A DNA stretch of 20,132 nt from the NCBI GenBank assembly GCA_036897095.1, contig JAYMSP010003349.1:1-20132 (forward strand). Reading direction: 5' to 3'. The notes below the pieces were generated by a model. It saw only the letters and a program-made list of their open reading frames with translations, was not told where the DNA came from and made no database searches. Positions 1-12,100 of the stretch are shown in pieces (within the stretch, counting starts at the first letter, position 1; each line of letters starts with the position of its first letter). The position numbers were made by a program, and so were the translations under genes. The stretch comes from Plantago elongata (Eukaryota; Streptophyta; Magnoliopsida; Lamiales; Plantaginaceae).

Positions 1-1218
1 TTGCAGGATATGCAAATCGAAATCCCATTTATATATTTATGACAACTATATAACCTAACAAATCAATTAGTATTGATGTCTATACATTTTGTCATTCAAA
101 GATCTAATATGATATGTATCATTAAGACGAAGATACTAATACTATCAACGTATATGGCAGGGTATCTTCTTCGAGATTACGTTCGTATAAAAGTAAATAG
201 ATGCATCTTAACAAGAATATATCATACACCCCGTCAATCCGATAGTACTTTGCCATTAACTATACAAGAATAAAAGCCTTCAATATGGGCGAACAATACC
301 ACAAGCAATACGAATTTACTCGAGTTGCAAGTAAACATTCTTGCAATCATTAGTGCGAACGTATCAAAACATCAAGAGCAGTGTTAGGTTGTGTTCCGAT
401 TGAGGTAGTATTATATATTGCAACTAATGCAAGTATAGTTCTTATGATATGTGTTGTTCACTTTAGTTATGTTTTATATTTCCAACTGCAGTACACTAAG
501 TACGATAGGTATGGATCAAGCCTTCTTTGAGTGTACTTCCACTTCGAGTAGATACAATCATACCGAGAGTCATGCTTGATTAATTGCACTTGACACGACA
601 TCCAAAAGACATTTATATAAAGCTTTGATATGGATTTAACTCTATATTCTCATAATGAGTTCAACGTGTCAAGTTGAATGAAAATGTTAGTGTATTGTTA
701 ATTGCAGGAGTTTTTCTTCGTTTAATTCAATTTGGATGAACCACTTCAAAACCTTTATATGGCAACATGACTTGGACACACAAAATTCAAATATACATTG
801 TGTTTGTTAAAGTTGTTGAATACACTGTATCAACTAGGGACGAAGGGGTTAATGAACTTGATTCAATAAAAATTGACATTTACTGATGTAATATGTTTAT
901 GTGAAGCATGTTACATCTTCACATAAGACTGAAGGATATGTATGTATCCTAGACCAATGAAATTAAGGTGGATAAGATTTGCAATACCATGTAAAGTTAG
1001 GATTTTGGTTATTGGTTACTCTGAAATTCTATTTTTGTTTTTGGTAGGTCTATCGATTGCAAGAGGTGTAATGAGACTGGGAGTTGGCCACCTTGCGCCT
1101 CAAGTATTGATTTCTAGATTAGTAGGCTCAACATTCTGACCATCACATAGAATGCCTATTAGATGTTGAATTCGCTTTGGTATGGCTTTCGAATTAAATT
1201 ATTTTATAACTTTCATTG
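1..1218. other. Intergenic, no gene seen
   Basis: AT-rich DNA. The open frames at 73-273 and 942-1139 on the plus strand have random-looking composition and no family resemblance. No clear repeat borders were seen. Confidence 0.7.
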
Positions 1219-1231
1219 TTATAGATTTCGT
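1219..1231 (+). repeat. Left target-site duplication of SINE copy 1
   Basis: Thirteen bases that match the right copy at 12 of 13 positions, with a single C/T difference. Confidence 0.75.
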
Positions 1232-1334
1232 TGACAACGAAGTGCAGCTCCGTTGGTAAGACACTTCACCTCCAACCAATAAGGTCAGGGGTTCGAGTCA
1301 CCCTTTAACCGTTTCAAAAAACAAGAAAAAATTA
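1232..1334 (+). mobile_element. tRNA-derived SINE, copy 1
   Basis: A body of about 100 bp starts with a tRNA-like head. It has an A-box-like segment at 1243-1260 (TGCAGCTCCGTTGGTAAG) and a B-box at 1290-1300 (GGTTCGAGTCA), the internal RNA polymerase III promoter of SINEs. A short tail containing TTAACCGTTT (1305-1314) leads into an A-rich 3' end. It is flanked by near-identical 13-bp direct repeats, TTATAGATTTCGT (1219-1231) and TTATAGATTTTGT (1335-1347). These are target-site duplications of LINE-type retrotransposition. It is not a tRNA gene, since the arms do not fold into a full cloverleaf and the A tail is present. Confidence 0.8.
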
Positions 1335-1347
1335 TTATAGATTTTGT
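1335..1347 (+). repeat. Right target-site duplication of SINE copy 1
   Basis: Follows directly on the A-rich tail of the SINE and repeats the sequence found at 1219-1231. Confidence 0.75.
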
Positions 1348-3255
1348 ACTTGAGTTTAATGAAACAAACGATGTTCAATCTTAATAAATTACGATTTAAA
1401 TATTTTCATAGAGTTAATAAAAAAAATATCATCAATTCTATCAAATACTTAAGGTGTACAACAATATTGCTCCTGAAATGGTACCAATTTACCGGGCAAA
1501 TCTTGATGACTTCAATAGTGAAATCCATAATTTTCTAAATTGTATTCGGGGACATATATATTCAACACCTTTGGTTAGTACAAAAAACGTATTCGACACC
1601 CAAGTCATGAATGCATATTTGTTTCCATAACTCAATTCCGTTCGATTTTATTGAATGAGTTAATTTTTTACTACACAATATGAACTTAATATGAAATTAA
1701 ATAATATTATTAAACTTTCTACATTAATTCAAATTAGACTACTACTCGAAATTGTATGTCAGAATTCAAATTTGGATATAATAATAATATTTGATAAGGC
1801 TCTCAATTATAATGAAAGATTTTCTAGACTCACTTACATGATAACATAACATCAATTACAGTGTTCAAGATATATTAATGTACCTTCATTTGCTTTAGAT
1901 TGGAGTAAATGAGAATCTAAATTAGTATAATATTTGAAATTTATCTCTATTATCGAAATAAATGTTAAAATTCAAAAATGGTGAAACATTTGTCGGAATA
2001 TCTATATACAGAAATGTTATGGTGCATATTTTTGAAGGAAGATTTTTTCAATGTGTTTAAATCTCGCGAATTATTTAGAGCACAAGTACATGGTAACAAT
2101 AATATCATGTTCTCATTGTTACTTAGTTATAAGAACACGATCGCTATATTATACTAAAGTGGTCAAGACCAAGTAAATTATATATAGTTGCATGCATACA
2201 AAAATAACTATGACATATTTGATTGTGATCCTCAACGATAAACTTTAGTTGCCACTCCATATGATTAATACTATACTCTAAACAGTTGCACTCGATACAA
2301 CCAAAACATGGGCAAGTGCGAGCTTAATGTAACAACAACACTAACATAGAGAATTTTAAATATATAGTTGCCCTCTTATGAACAAGTATTGTTTTGCCCC
2401 TTCGGTTCTAAAACACTGTCTTGACGGAACGTAATTTTGAGAAAAATGCTTGATAGACTATTTAAAGTGAAAAATCATGAGATTGTATTTCAAAAATATT
2501 TTGTTAGTATAAATTAGCCTTTCATGTCATGCTATTTTGTTGTATCAGATTTGCTAATTCTCACTAACTCACATAAATAATTGAATTGACTTCGGAAAAT
2601 ATATCCAATATAATGATCCACGTCATTAAATATTGTCATAATGAAATCGATTTGATTGATTGCAAATTAGAACCCGCGGTCAATTAAAATATGATAATTG
2701 TTAATCAAATCCTCTACGCAATTTAGTTATATTCAAGTATGGAAAAATAAAGTGGGTGATATGAAGCCCGTTGGAAATGCATTTGATTATTTTCTGAATG
2801 GGCCACACATGATCCCGTGATTATAATCGCTAGCAAAACAGTTATGATTTATAAATTTACCTATCGACAAGAACACTTTGGACCAATTAGACTTTATCTT
2901 ACGCAGATACATCATTATGTAATTTGTTGTAAGAATTAGACATTAAATACGATAATATATAACTGTAATTGTGATGTAGATGTATAAATATTAGGATGAA
3001 AGTAATAATTAATAGTCTATGTTATTAAACATATTCATATTTATCAATAAAGGAAGAGAGAAAATTAAATGGAGAGATTCCATCCTCAAGTCTTTTTAAA
3101 AATCATTAGGACTGGTTGAAATCGATTTAGTTACCATAGATAAAAAAAAAAACAAAGGGAAATATGGCATACGCGAACACATATATGTCATACCTTTGTT
3201 ACAAGAATCAACTAGAACATTTTATGATTAAGTTAGTAAAAACTACAATTTTTTT
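1348..3255. other. Intergenic, no gene seen
   Basis: About 1.9 kb of AT-rich sequence without a credible coding frame. A small perfect inverted repeat, GTAACAAT (2093-2100) and ATTGTTAC (2115-2122), is the only local structure noted. It could easily be chance in such sequence. Confidence 0.7.
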
Positions 3256-3557
3256 CAGAGGGAGAAAATTCTCTTCGATCTTGTCTCTACTTTCTTGATC
3301 CATAACATACCCGCAGGGAGATTTAATGGACTTTAGGTGGGGGAAACTCTCTTTGATATCTACTTTCTTAATCTTTATACTCATGAAATGGTAGAGGGTA
3401 ACGGATGCTCTTTGGGCGGGAAAACTCTTTTCGATCTTGTACTTTCTTGATCTATATAATGGACCGGGTAGGGGAGGGGATACTTTTTAGGCTGGGAAAC
3501 TCTCTTCTTTGTTTTCTTCATCCATAACGGGTGTCGGGTCGAGAGGAGGGGGAGGTT
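3256..3557. repeat. Degenerate tandem repeat, about four units of 76-78 bp
   Basis: Units start near 3256, 3334, 3412 and 3488. Each opens with a G-rich block followed by GAAAxTCTCTTxGATCTTG, then a pyrimidine-rich ACTTTCTTGATC and a purine-rich end. Units differ by many substitutions and small indels, so the array is old. A minus-strand 84-codon open frame over it is a product of the repeat, not a gene. Confidence 0.7.
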
Positions 3558-3807
3558 GTAGAGAATAATTGTGAAATCATAACGCATACTATCACGGGGT
3601 TGAAAGCAACCCGTGGTTGAATGATCAACCGACACATGTGAAATTATGTGGTGTACTATTATTTATTTATGTATTTTGTGGTGGGGTGACCACATACTGC
3701 ATGGGTTGTTGGAAAAACCCCATTAATTATGTTGTATGTTTTCATATTTTATTTTTGTTCGGTTTGAATGGTACGATTCGTTATTTAAAACATGTGTTTT
3801 CTATTAA

Positions 3808-3876
3808 TTAACTGGTCGGGTACTGTAGGACCCGATACAAATAATGTTATAAATTTACCGGGTCCGAACTAGTTAA
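3808..3876. repeat. Imperfect inverted repeat
   Basis: The left arm TTAACTGGTCGGGTA and the right arm, whose reverse complement reads TTAACTAGTTCGGACC, flank a short AT-rich core. ACCCGAT and CGGGTCC lie inside. It could form a hairpin, or be a short remnant of an inverted-repeat transposon. No target duplication was identified. Confidence 0.4.
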
Positions 3877-4032
3877 GACCGGATCATACACCTTTCAAAG
3901 CATATACATCATTATGATTCATATTTTTACATTTTCTACTGTTAACACAAATACACTCGATAATATAATATTGAATGAAAAAGGATTACCGAAAGACACC
4001 ACAACCGACGTTTTTCACATAAGTTTGACTAC

Positions 4033-4118
4033 CTAATTTTCTCAACTAATTATTTTGCCCCCATTTTATTTATTATTAAAAGTAAAATATACCGTGACGA
4101 TGCCACATGTTAATACTA
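4033..4118 (+). repeat. Dispersed repeat, copy A
   Basis: Starts with CTAATTTTCTCAA and ends with TGCCACATGTTAATACTA. It aligns over about 85 bp with the reverse complement of 18637-18722, with nearly identical ends and a more diverged middle. The shared block ends abruptly on both sides in the two copies, suggesting a fragment or terminal part of one transposon family. The family is not recognised. Confidence 0.6.
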
Positions 4119-5399
4119 ATGATATAAGGAAATTGACTATCATCAAACGCTATACTTATTTTAGTCACATAATACGTTCCTCTAAAATCTTGTGATATTT
4201 GTAAATTATAATATATTACAATGATATTTCCATTTCAGTTAAAATATATCACTCAACTTTTATGTGACTGGGTTTTAAAATTATTGGACCACTTAATAAA
4301 AAAACTATAGTATGAATTATCATAGGTTATAATTTGTCTATTACTTGAGTTCGATATTTTTCCTTTTTATGGCAAATACTTAAGATTATCCAAACTATTC
4401 ATTTACAAGAATGTTTGGTAAAACAGTAGTAGGAAGATTAGGTTAACAAATCACATTGCTCTCAACGTCACAATCTAGTGTCCTAAATTAACTCGCACGG
4501 GACAAGGGGCCTATTACTGCTGGACATGATATGATAACATTCACAAGGGAGTAGAGTACATTCTTTCAAGTTTCAACAGCAAGGAATATTTAGTCCTGTT
4601 TTTAATAATCGGTCAGTTCATGCTCACAAAGGTCGTCTGTTTTTGAAGCCCTGCATAGGTTAGGTTAACAATTGTCTGGTAAATAGTACAGTAATTATTC
4701 TATCCCATGTAAATTTTCATATTTTTCATTTTTAATCGTACTATATAAATTAAAACCAATCGTACCCAACAAATAATAAACATTGTTGTATTCATACATG
4801 AATCTTACATTTTAACTCTATAGATACACTTTCTTTCACATTTTTATGTTTTAGTATAATTTATTTTAACTGTATATTAAGTTATATGAAATGAACGGTG
4901 TTACTATAAAACAGTACGTCGGTAGTCTCTTATGTTCAAACTTGCTAGTCGTGACTCGCGACCAGACAGGCCATCTCGTAACCATGTGATGGTTTTCAAA
5001 TCAATTATGACTTTATGCCCAAAAGTTATGGTGAAATTCACAAAATGGTACTTCGCAGCAAAGTTGCAACCAACTATTTATGTCAGCATTATCTCTGTAA
5101 AATGCAATTTATACAATATCTTTTCTAGGTCAGATTTATCACAAGAAGCAATATGAGCATATTACAGCAACCCAACCACGAAGATAGAACACAATGTCAA
5201 AATCCTAGATAATGCTAACTTCATTATAGGTAAAACACAAGGGGAACAAAGGGGAACTTAAAAGAAATAAAGTCTCTGGGCATTGAGCTTTGTCCAATAC
5301 TGGTAGTGTTTTTCATTTCTAGGAGATCAGTGAATTTACAATATGGAGAAGGAGAAATAAATGTTAAGTTTGAGTTGTCTTAACATTACAATGGCCTTG
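4119..5399. other. Intergenic region downstream of the kinesin gene
   Basis: AT-rich, with a slightly more GC-rich patch at 4490-4660. The plus-strand frame at 4932-5156 has no family resemblance. The kinesin 3'UTR probably ends close to the right border of this stretch. Confidence 0.65.
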
Positions 5400-5883
5400 T
5401 ATTATAAAGTTCTCCAGCAACCTGACTCCTACATCAAACCCTCTTGTATTCTGTAAGTCCGTTGGCGATAAACACAAACAAAGATGGTATAATATTAACC
5501 AATTTACATACAATGAAAGAATGCCACTTGGCTCTTGATCAAAACAACAACAAGCTGTTACACGATTTCAGACCATCGCCAATCCTGCAAAATAAACAAA
5601 TCGATGAGATTCTAGGAGTAATAGTTAAAGTTCCTCCAGTGTAGATCTCCTTGAACATGGAAACACAAGAGAACCATATAGTACTATTTTGTACTTATAA
5701 CTATTGAACTATAAAATCAACAATTGCCTTTGTAAGTTATGATATCATCGCACCTTGTAATGCATAAAATACCAAAAGTTATTCACTGACATAGATGCAT
5801 GACCGTGCTTTAACATAGATCAGATTATAGAGTGAGAATCCATAAATGTCCCCACCTTGTATATGATGCTGTCAACAGTAATG
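5400..5883 (-). other. 3'UTR with probable intron (5585-5855)
   Basis: After the TGA the transcript reads 27 bases to an AAG|GTGGGG donor (exon end 5856). A good acceptor, TTTATTTTGCAG|GATTGG, opens a second untranslated exon at 5584. That exon is U-rich with TTGT/TGTA runs like plant far-upstream polyadenylation signals. No perfect AATAAA is evident; the 3' end near 5400 is a guess. The junction would lie under 50 bases from the stop, so it should not trigger nonsense-mediated decay. Without splicing, the region is simply a longer 3'UTR. Confidence 0.4.
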
Positions 5884-6183
5884 TCATGTAAAGGCAATAA
5901 TCCTATCTGAAATACTTGTTCTGCATATTGGACATTCAGAACATGCAAGAGAACATGATTTACACACTGCAATACAGAGTAAATAAGAGTTAGCATTGCT
6001 CCATTGATGATATTAAAACTGAAAAGGTTCTTCAACACAGCAATACAACTTACGGCAAAAATGACGACATGGAAGAAGCATAGCAGCCGTGGCAGATTCA
6101 AAACATACTTTGCACACGTGCGAATTTGCGTCTCCATTGCTGCTGTACCTAAGTTCTTTTTCTTTCATTTCCTTCATTCGAGC
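5884..6183 (-). other. C-terminal C3HC4 RING finger (exons 22-23)
   Basis: The last two exons encode residues 913-982. The ligand spacing is C-x2-C-x11-C-x1-H-x3-C-x2-C-x6-C-x2-C, starting from CKVCFES at 936, continuing with LLPCRHFC and ending with CPICRT. This is the compact spacing seen in IAP-type RING domains. RING domains of this type usually recruit an E2 enzyme and act as E3 ubiquitin ligases. Activity here is inferred, but all eight zinc ligands are present. The Leu956 codon is split by intron 22 (C in exon 22, TG in exon 23). The protein ends DRIIAFT, close to the DRLFAFPS end I remember for the Arabidopsis relative. The TGA stop is at 5884-5886. Confidence 0.9.
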
Positions 6184-9100
6184 CTGCAAGTATTTGAAGA
6201 AAGAAGGAAAGAACATTGTCACTAAGAAGATTTGCTAGCAAGCTAAACTCGCCACACTTGCTTATAACATGCATGCTTGTGTGTGCATATTTTCACCAGA
6301 AGTTCATTATCACAGATTATTTTCCATTGCAGAAACAATGTAACTTGTGAATAACAAAATTTAGATTGGCCTTCGTTAGCCCATAATAAAATCGAGTTAC
6401 ACATCAAAAAATAAAATTAAAATTAAAATAAATAAAATCCTAATAAGGTACTCCAAGGATAAAATTAAAATTAACTAAAAAAGGATCAACAGGCCTGCAA
6501 TTACTCTCCAAGGATAAAATCTTAAAAATGTACTCCCGAGTGAGATACCATTGGTATATGGTTACTCTAAAATGGATGCATCCAATTTGGATAGACTTTA
6601 GTGACACACCGTCAAATTTGTTCATTCCAAGCCCGAAGTTGAATGGAGACCAATACTAAAAATTATTATCTTTAACCTAAAGTTATTTTTAAAAAACAAT
6701 CCGCACAAACACCTTAATAATGATGTTTGTTAAATATTTGATATTTTTTGGCGGGATAAATTGGACATGGCCAGTCAAGACTCAAGGGTACCAAGGTGCA
6801 TCAGAGTCTCACTCCAGACTAACTTATTCCGGATGGATAAGGATCAAGTTTTCCATGCATACTTTTTTTAGGCCTAAGTTTACTAGCAAAGACAAAATGA
6901 CAGGATATTCACATGCAAACATAAATGCATATTGAAGAGCATGAGGAAAGAATATTACTTTTAGGCGGACAACTAGAGGCTCTTCCTTGGGCATGTTAGA
7001 ATTTAGTGTTGAATTCTCTAGAACTTCTCTTTCTTTGAGGGCTGGATCCTTGCGCTCAACATCATCAACTTTCACGTCACTTGTCCGGTCTGTTTTTTCA
7101 ATATTCCGGACATTTAACTGTGATTCTTGCACTGCACCTCCATCTTTCTTTAGCTGAGCAACAAGCACCCACATGTTTGCCAGATCATTTTCTAGAGCCG
7201 CCTCCCTTTTCTTAGCATCTTCGAACTTTTTTCTGTACTCATTTTCAAGAATTTCCTTTTCGGCTAAGGAGGCTTCAAGAGCAGCTTCTCGCTGCTTTCT
7301 TGCTTGCAATTCCATTCTCATATCATCAGGATCGAGATCCCATGAGTCGAAATCATCATTGACCATTCCAGAAATACGACCTCTTTGACCCGACCTCCGC
7401 ACATCATTGTGTTTGCGATTAGAACTTCTGGAACTCAGTTCTCTTACATCCTTTTCTAGTTTGGCATTCTGTAATGATAGCTTAGTAACTTCACCGGCTA
7501 AGTTCTTTAACTCCACTGCAGCAGCAGATGCTAGCTCCTTCGCATAAGAGGCTTCCTCAGACAATTTCTGATTTTGAACTCGTAATCCACTATTCTCCTC
7601 TAAAGTCTGAACATGTTCTAGCTTTAGTTTTTCATTCTCAATTTCCTAGTTAGAGCGGGAAAAAGAAAACGAGGATGTTATGGTCAGTTAATCAAGACCA
7701 TGAATGTGTGGAAGCACAGAAAACTGTGTGCATAACAAAAATCACAGGATGAAATATTGCCAAAATTCAATTAAGGGCGCCATAAACTCTACAAGAACTT
7801 AAGATCATTAAATTGAGAAGCATCATCTGAACACATATTTCAAATCACCTGTGACTGGATTTTCTTTCTTAGCCCATCGGCATATTGATCAGATAGAAAC
7901 TGTTCGGTTGGAGATGCCAATTTGTTACCCACAGAAGCTAGCTGCTCCTCCAAGTAAAAGATTTTCTCTTGCTGCTCCTTACTTTCCGCACACTGATAAT
8001 AAGAACAGACAAACCACTGCCCATTAATGCCAAGAGGGATGAAAGAAAAAAAGGCAAGACTCAAGAGTGCATTTTCTATCAGAGAACTACAATGAATGAA
8101 AGCATATTAATATACTTGGTTTCCATTAATTATACCTTGTTTTGCAACTGTTCTTGAAGAACACGGTTATCTGCTAACATAATCTGCATTTGCAAGATTT
8201 AAAGGCTTAAGAAAATCGCACACTGCCTTTATTCGTGAACTCAAGGAACAATGCAAAAGGAAAAATAAAAACAAGTAAATTAATAAATGCCTAGAAACAG
8301 GATGGGGAAAAAATTATACGAACTTCTAGCTCGAAATTCTTCTCACTGCACTCAGCCGTCAATGTCTTGACAGTCTGTTACAAAAGGAAATTAAAAAACA
8401 CCAATCAAAGGAGGAACATTTGGTGACAGATCATGAATGTTATCAAACTGTGATTTTTTAGTGAATGGATAAATAAATAATATTACCTCCTGCAGTTCAA
8501 TAATAGATGCACTAGCACCAGAAGCTTTGCCATTTTCAAAAATGCGCTGCTCTAAGACTCTCTTCTGCTTCCTCTTCTCTTGGAGTTCACGCTCCAAGTT
8601 CTCAATCTGTGCAACAATATACATATTATGTTATCAGTTCAAAAATATTATCCCAGCAAACAATAGGCAAATTCAATTGAGAAAGACATGACCGAGTTTC
8701 TCATAAGTAGACTCACATCCTGAACAGAGCAAAATGTACAGATTATGCACCCTTAATTTTTTGGTAACCACTTCAAATAAGATACTTGCATGATACCAAC
8801 TTCCCACTCTAGTTTCTATCAAACCTTGGTTACCAGATGAGTTTCATATTTCAAAATGCCTTCTAAGAATCCTATGTTCCATAGTTTTTATTATATCTTA
8901 ATATAGGAATAATAAATTCTCATGACTCAAAATTATAAATATCGCTCTGAAGATCTTTAACTTGTGAACAAACTGGACGGGTTGGTATTGGATTTAATAA
9001 CAAAGGTAGAGATGGATAACAACCTTAAAGAGATCGGGTATATCCAATTCCAAGCATGTATGTGATAAATAAAAATTTAGAAAGGAGAAAACTCGCCTTC

Positions 9101-12100
9101 GAGTTATTTTATGGGAAAAATATAGTCAAGGCAAGGAAAAATGAGAGAAGTAGAAAACTTTCACTGGATTTATTAACAAAAAGATATTAATTTGACAATG
9201 ACTATCAAGCTTAAGGAGATTGGTCATGCAGGCATGTGAAATGCAAAACTTGAACTTTCGTATGGTTGGCATGTTGTCATAACTCATAATGTCAGAGGAA
9301 GTGACCAGTTGGATAAACATGCAGTTCCCTAGATTAAAAGCAAACAGCACCTGAGCTTTTGAACTTTCTGGATCATTCACGGACTGCTCTACCAAACGCT
9401 TTAGAGTACTCGTGCTGAATGCAATCTCCCCATCAAGCATCTTAACTTGTTCAACAAGAAGATCCATCTGATCTGCAGTTGACACCTCTTCCTACAATGA
9501 ATAAGAGAACAAAAAGTACAACTCAAAGTGGAGAAATAATTCATGATAGCACACATTTTCCAGGAAAAAAAGATCAGGGCTAGAGGTTATACCAGAATCC
9601 CATAAAATAATTGACACAAATAAACATCAAACCAGAAACATTGATGCATAAAATCCAGGGTATCACTTGAAGTATTTTGAACAACATTATAGGTCAAGAG
9701 GGCTTCCTGTTTGACATATATTACTTAATTATAAATCCTGAATAGGATAGAGGGATGGCCACTCTTCTAAACTTTCTACGTGCTTGATACATATAAAAAT
9801 TTGAAGCTCATTGGAAAGAACAAACTCGGAGGGGTTAGGGGTACACCCTAATACGTACAAACCTTGCAAGTGCCAAAATGACAAACAATGTCAAGAGCCA
9901 CAAAAGCATGCCAAGTTAGACTCTAGACTAGATTTATGATCTACCAGGGCCCAAATAAGCCCCACCTTAAGGCCCTGGTTCACCACCTGAACTCTACACT
10001 GGTTGATGATTCAGCAACCTCTACAACAATTTCAAGGGAAACAGAAAACAAAACAAAATATCATATCTAAGCAAGCTCTCTTTGTTAGCAAATTCCAAAC
10101 TAGGTTTTTTATTGCACTCCTAGTAATGCTAAGGAAACTAGGTCTGCTTGATAAAAAAAATTATACAGTAAGTAAAGAGTCGAGTCCTAATATCATAGCT
10201 CATATTAAGAGGTCACTGATCTCGAGACAAAAATAATAAAAGCTAAGAATTTGAAAGCGTGAACCTTGCCGGTTATGTAAGACTTGAAACTTGAATGGAC
10301 AGCAGTATCCACACAGCCACAGTACGTGTAGTGGGTGTGTGCGTGTGTGAATAATAGGAAAATAATGGGGGAATTGCTCTCATTGTGCCACGTGTAGTGA
10401 GGAAAATCATTGGGATTTAGCCCTATCTGCAAACACTAGCCTAATTTGCTAAAGATGCCACTCCAACTCTCCAACCCTTTATCCACAATGGAACAACCTT
10501 TATACCGCATCACTGCAGAGCGACCATATCATTACATGGCCACTTCACAATGCTGCAATAGCCGCTACAGATAAAGATGTTACATGTTCTATCAATTTGG
10601 GTTGTATTGTACTTTCATTATTTATTTTTATTTAATGCTTAAAATAAATAAGCATCCGGAAGGACTGCTATAGTCGGTTAATGAAGACAGTTTGTAAAAC
10701 TATCACGCAGGAAGCCCAACATCTGTTAGACAAACTAGACCAGAAACGTCACCTATAAGCAACAAAAGCAATTACTGCTGATGATATTATAGGAAATTAG
10801 AAGGATTATCTTGATCTGTAGCTTCAAGAAACAATATTAACAGGAACACATTTTGTGGAGTGTGCAGGTCAGCAATATACTCTATTAAAATAAAAAACTA
10901 ATAAAATCATAACTCACATCATTTTCTGAGGCAGAATGACTCCGTTCGAGAGAAGGCAGGGCATCAAAGTCTCCTGATGCATTATTTTTTGAGGAAACAA
11001 GTATCAACTTTGTAAGCCTTTGGATTCGGCTCATTAGAGCAGCTTTAGCTTCTTCTTCTTCCTCCAAACGTGATTGCATTTTGACTTGTCCTTCTTCCAA
11101 CTGTGACAAGTGGATAAACATTAAGCTTCATTGTAAACTTTGTATTCAATTTGGTGCATAAAAATGCAAGGATTCATGATCTAGCAAAACAGACTCATAT
11201 GTGTTGTACCTGTTGTTTTAAAACTATTATCTCTTCATGGCTGACGCCAACCAGCATTCCCCTCCTAAGTTGATCAAGCTCATCTCTGAGAGACGATATT
11301 TCTCGTTGATACTTCTTGATTAGAGATTTTTCATCAATGATCTGAAACATTGACGTAAAAAATTGAAGTGATGAGTAGATAAACATTCATATGTATGTAT
11401 CAACTCCAAAGCTTTAATATATTACCATATTCCGAGAAGCAAATATTTCGACACGTTTTGCCCTGCTGGCAAACTTCAATGTATTGTGGGTCTCCTCAAA
11501 ATTACTTGATGCTGGGGTGATTGTGCATATAAGCTGAGGTAAACAAAGACAAAAAAAAAAAGAGAAATCAATATAATTTATGTACATTCAGCGTCCTATT
11601 CCAATCGCAGGTCTTATTAGTTATTACTGGCCAATATTGACTTTCTCTAAAGTGCGTAACAATCAATGAAGTACTGTACATGTAACAAGCTGAATAACCA
11701 GAGACCCTCGCATCAAGTTTCTCTAGCTTTTCTACTTATTGTTTTTAAAAGAAATTAAAAACATTCAGATCTAAAGTAAAAATCTATAGATGCAGAGAAT
11801 TCTTGAGCTCACCGAAACATGTCCGTGGCCACTCAGAGAAGATTGTAGAAGGCGAGTAAGCTTCGAATCTCGATAAGGAACATGTGCTGCTCTCCCTTCA
11901 CTAAGTTTTCCAATTACCTTAATATGATAGATAGCATTAGAACAGTGATGTAATCAAAGAAACAGAGAAATGGCTTGCGTAAGGTCATAATGCTGAAACC
12001 CATTATTTGTAAGAGCATACCTATTGGATAAATTTGAGTCTAAAAATGTTAACATATAGCAGGAGACAGATAAATTAACAATGATACGGGAGTAAATACT

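Noticed and set aside
1240-1305. Possible functional tRNA gene
   Set aside because: The A-box and B-box resemble a tRNA, but a full cloverleaf with a proper anticodon arm and acceptor stem is not evident. The A-rich tail and flanking target-site duplications identify a SINE.
3381-3635. Minus-strand 84-codon open frame
   Set aside because: It lies over the tandem repeat. Its repeated motifs (KKRVSQPKKYPLP and RVFPPKEHPLP) come from the repeat units rather than from a gene.
5444-5644. Plus-strand 66-codon frame
   Set aside because: It lies antisense to the probable 3'UTR exon and has no recognisable domain. The minus-strand acceptor and UTR-like composition fit better.
5820-6137. Minus-strand 105-codon open frame
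   Set aside because: It overlaps exons 22 and 23 of the kinesin in a different frame and reads through intron 22. The RING frame accounts for the region.
7173-7388. Plus-strand 71-codon frame
   Set aside because: Antisense shadow of the large exon 21.
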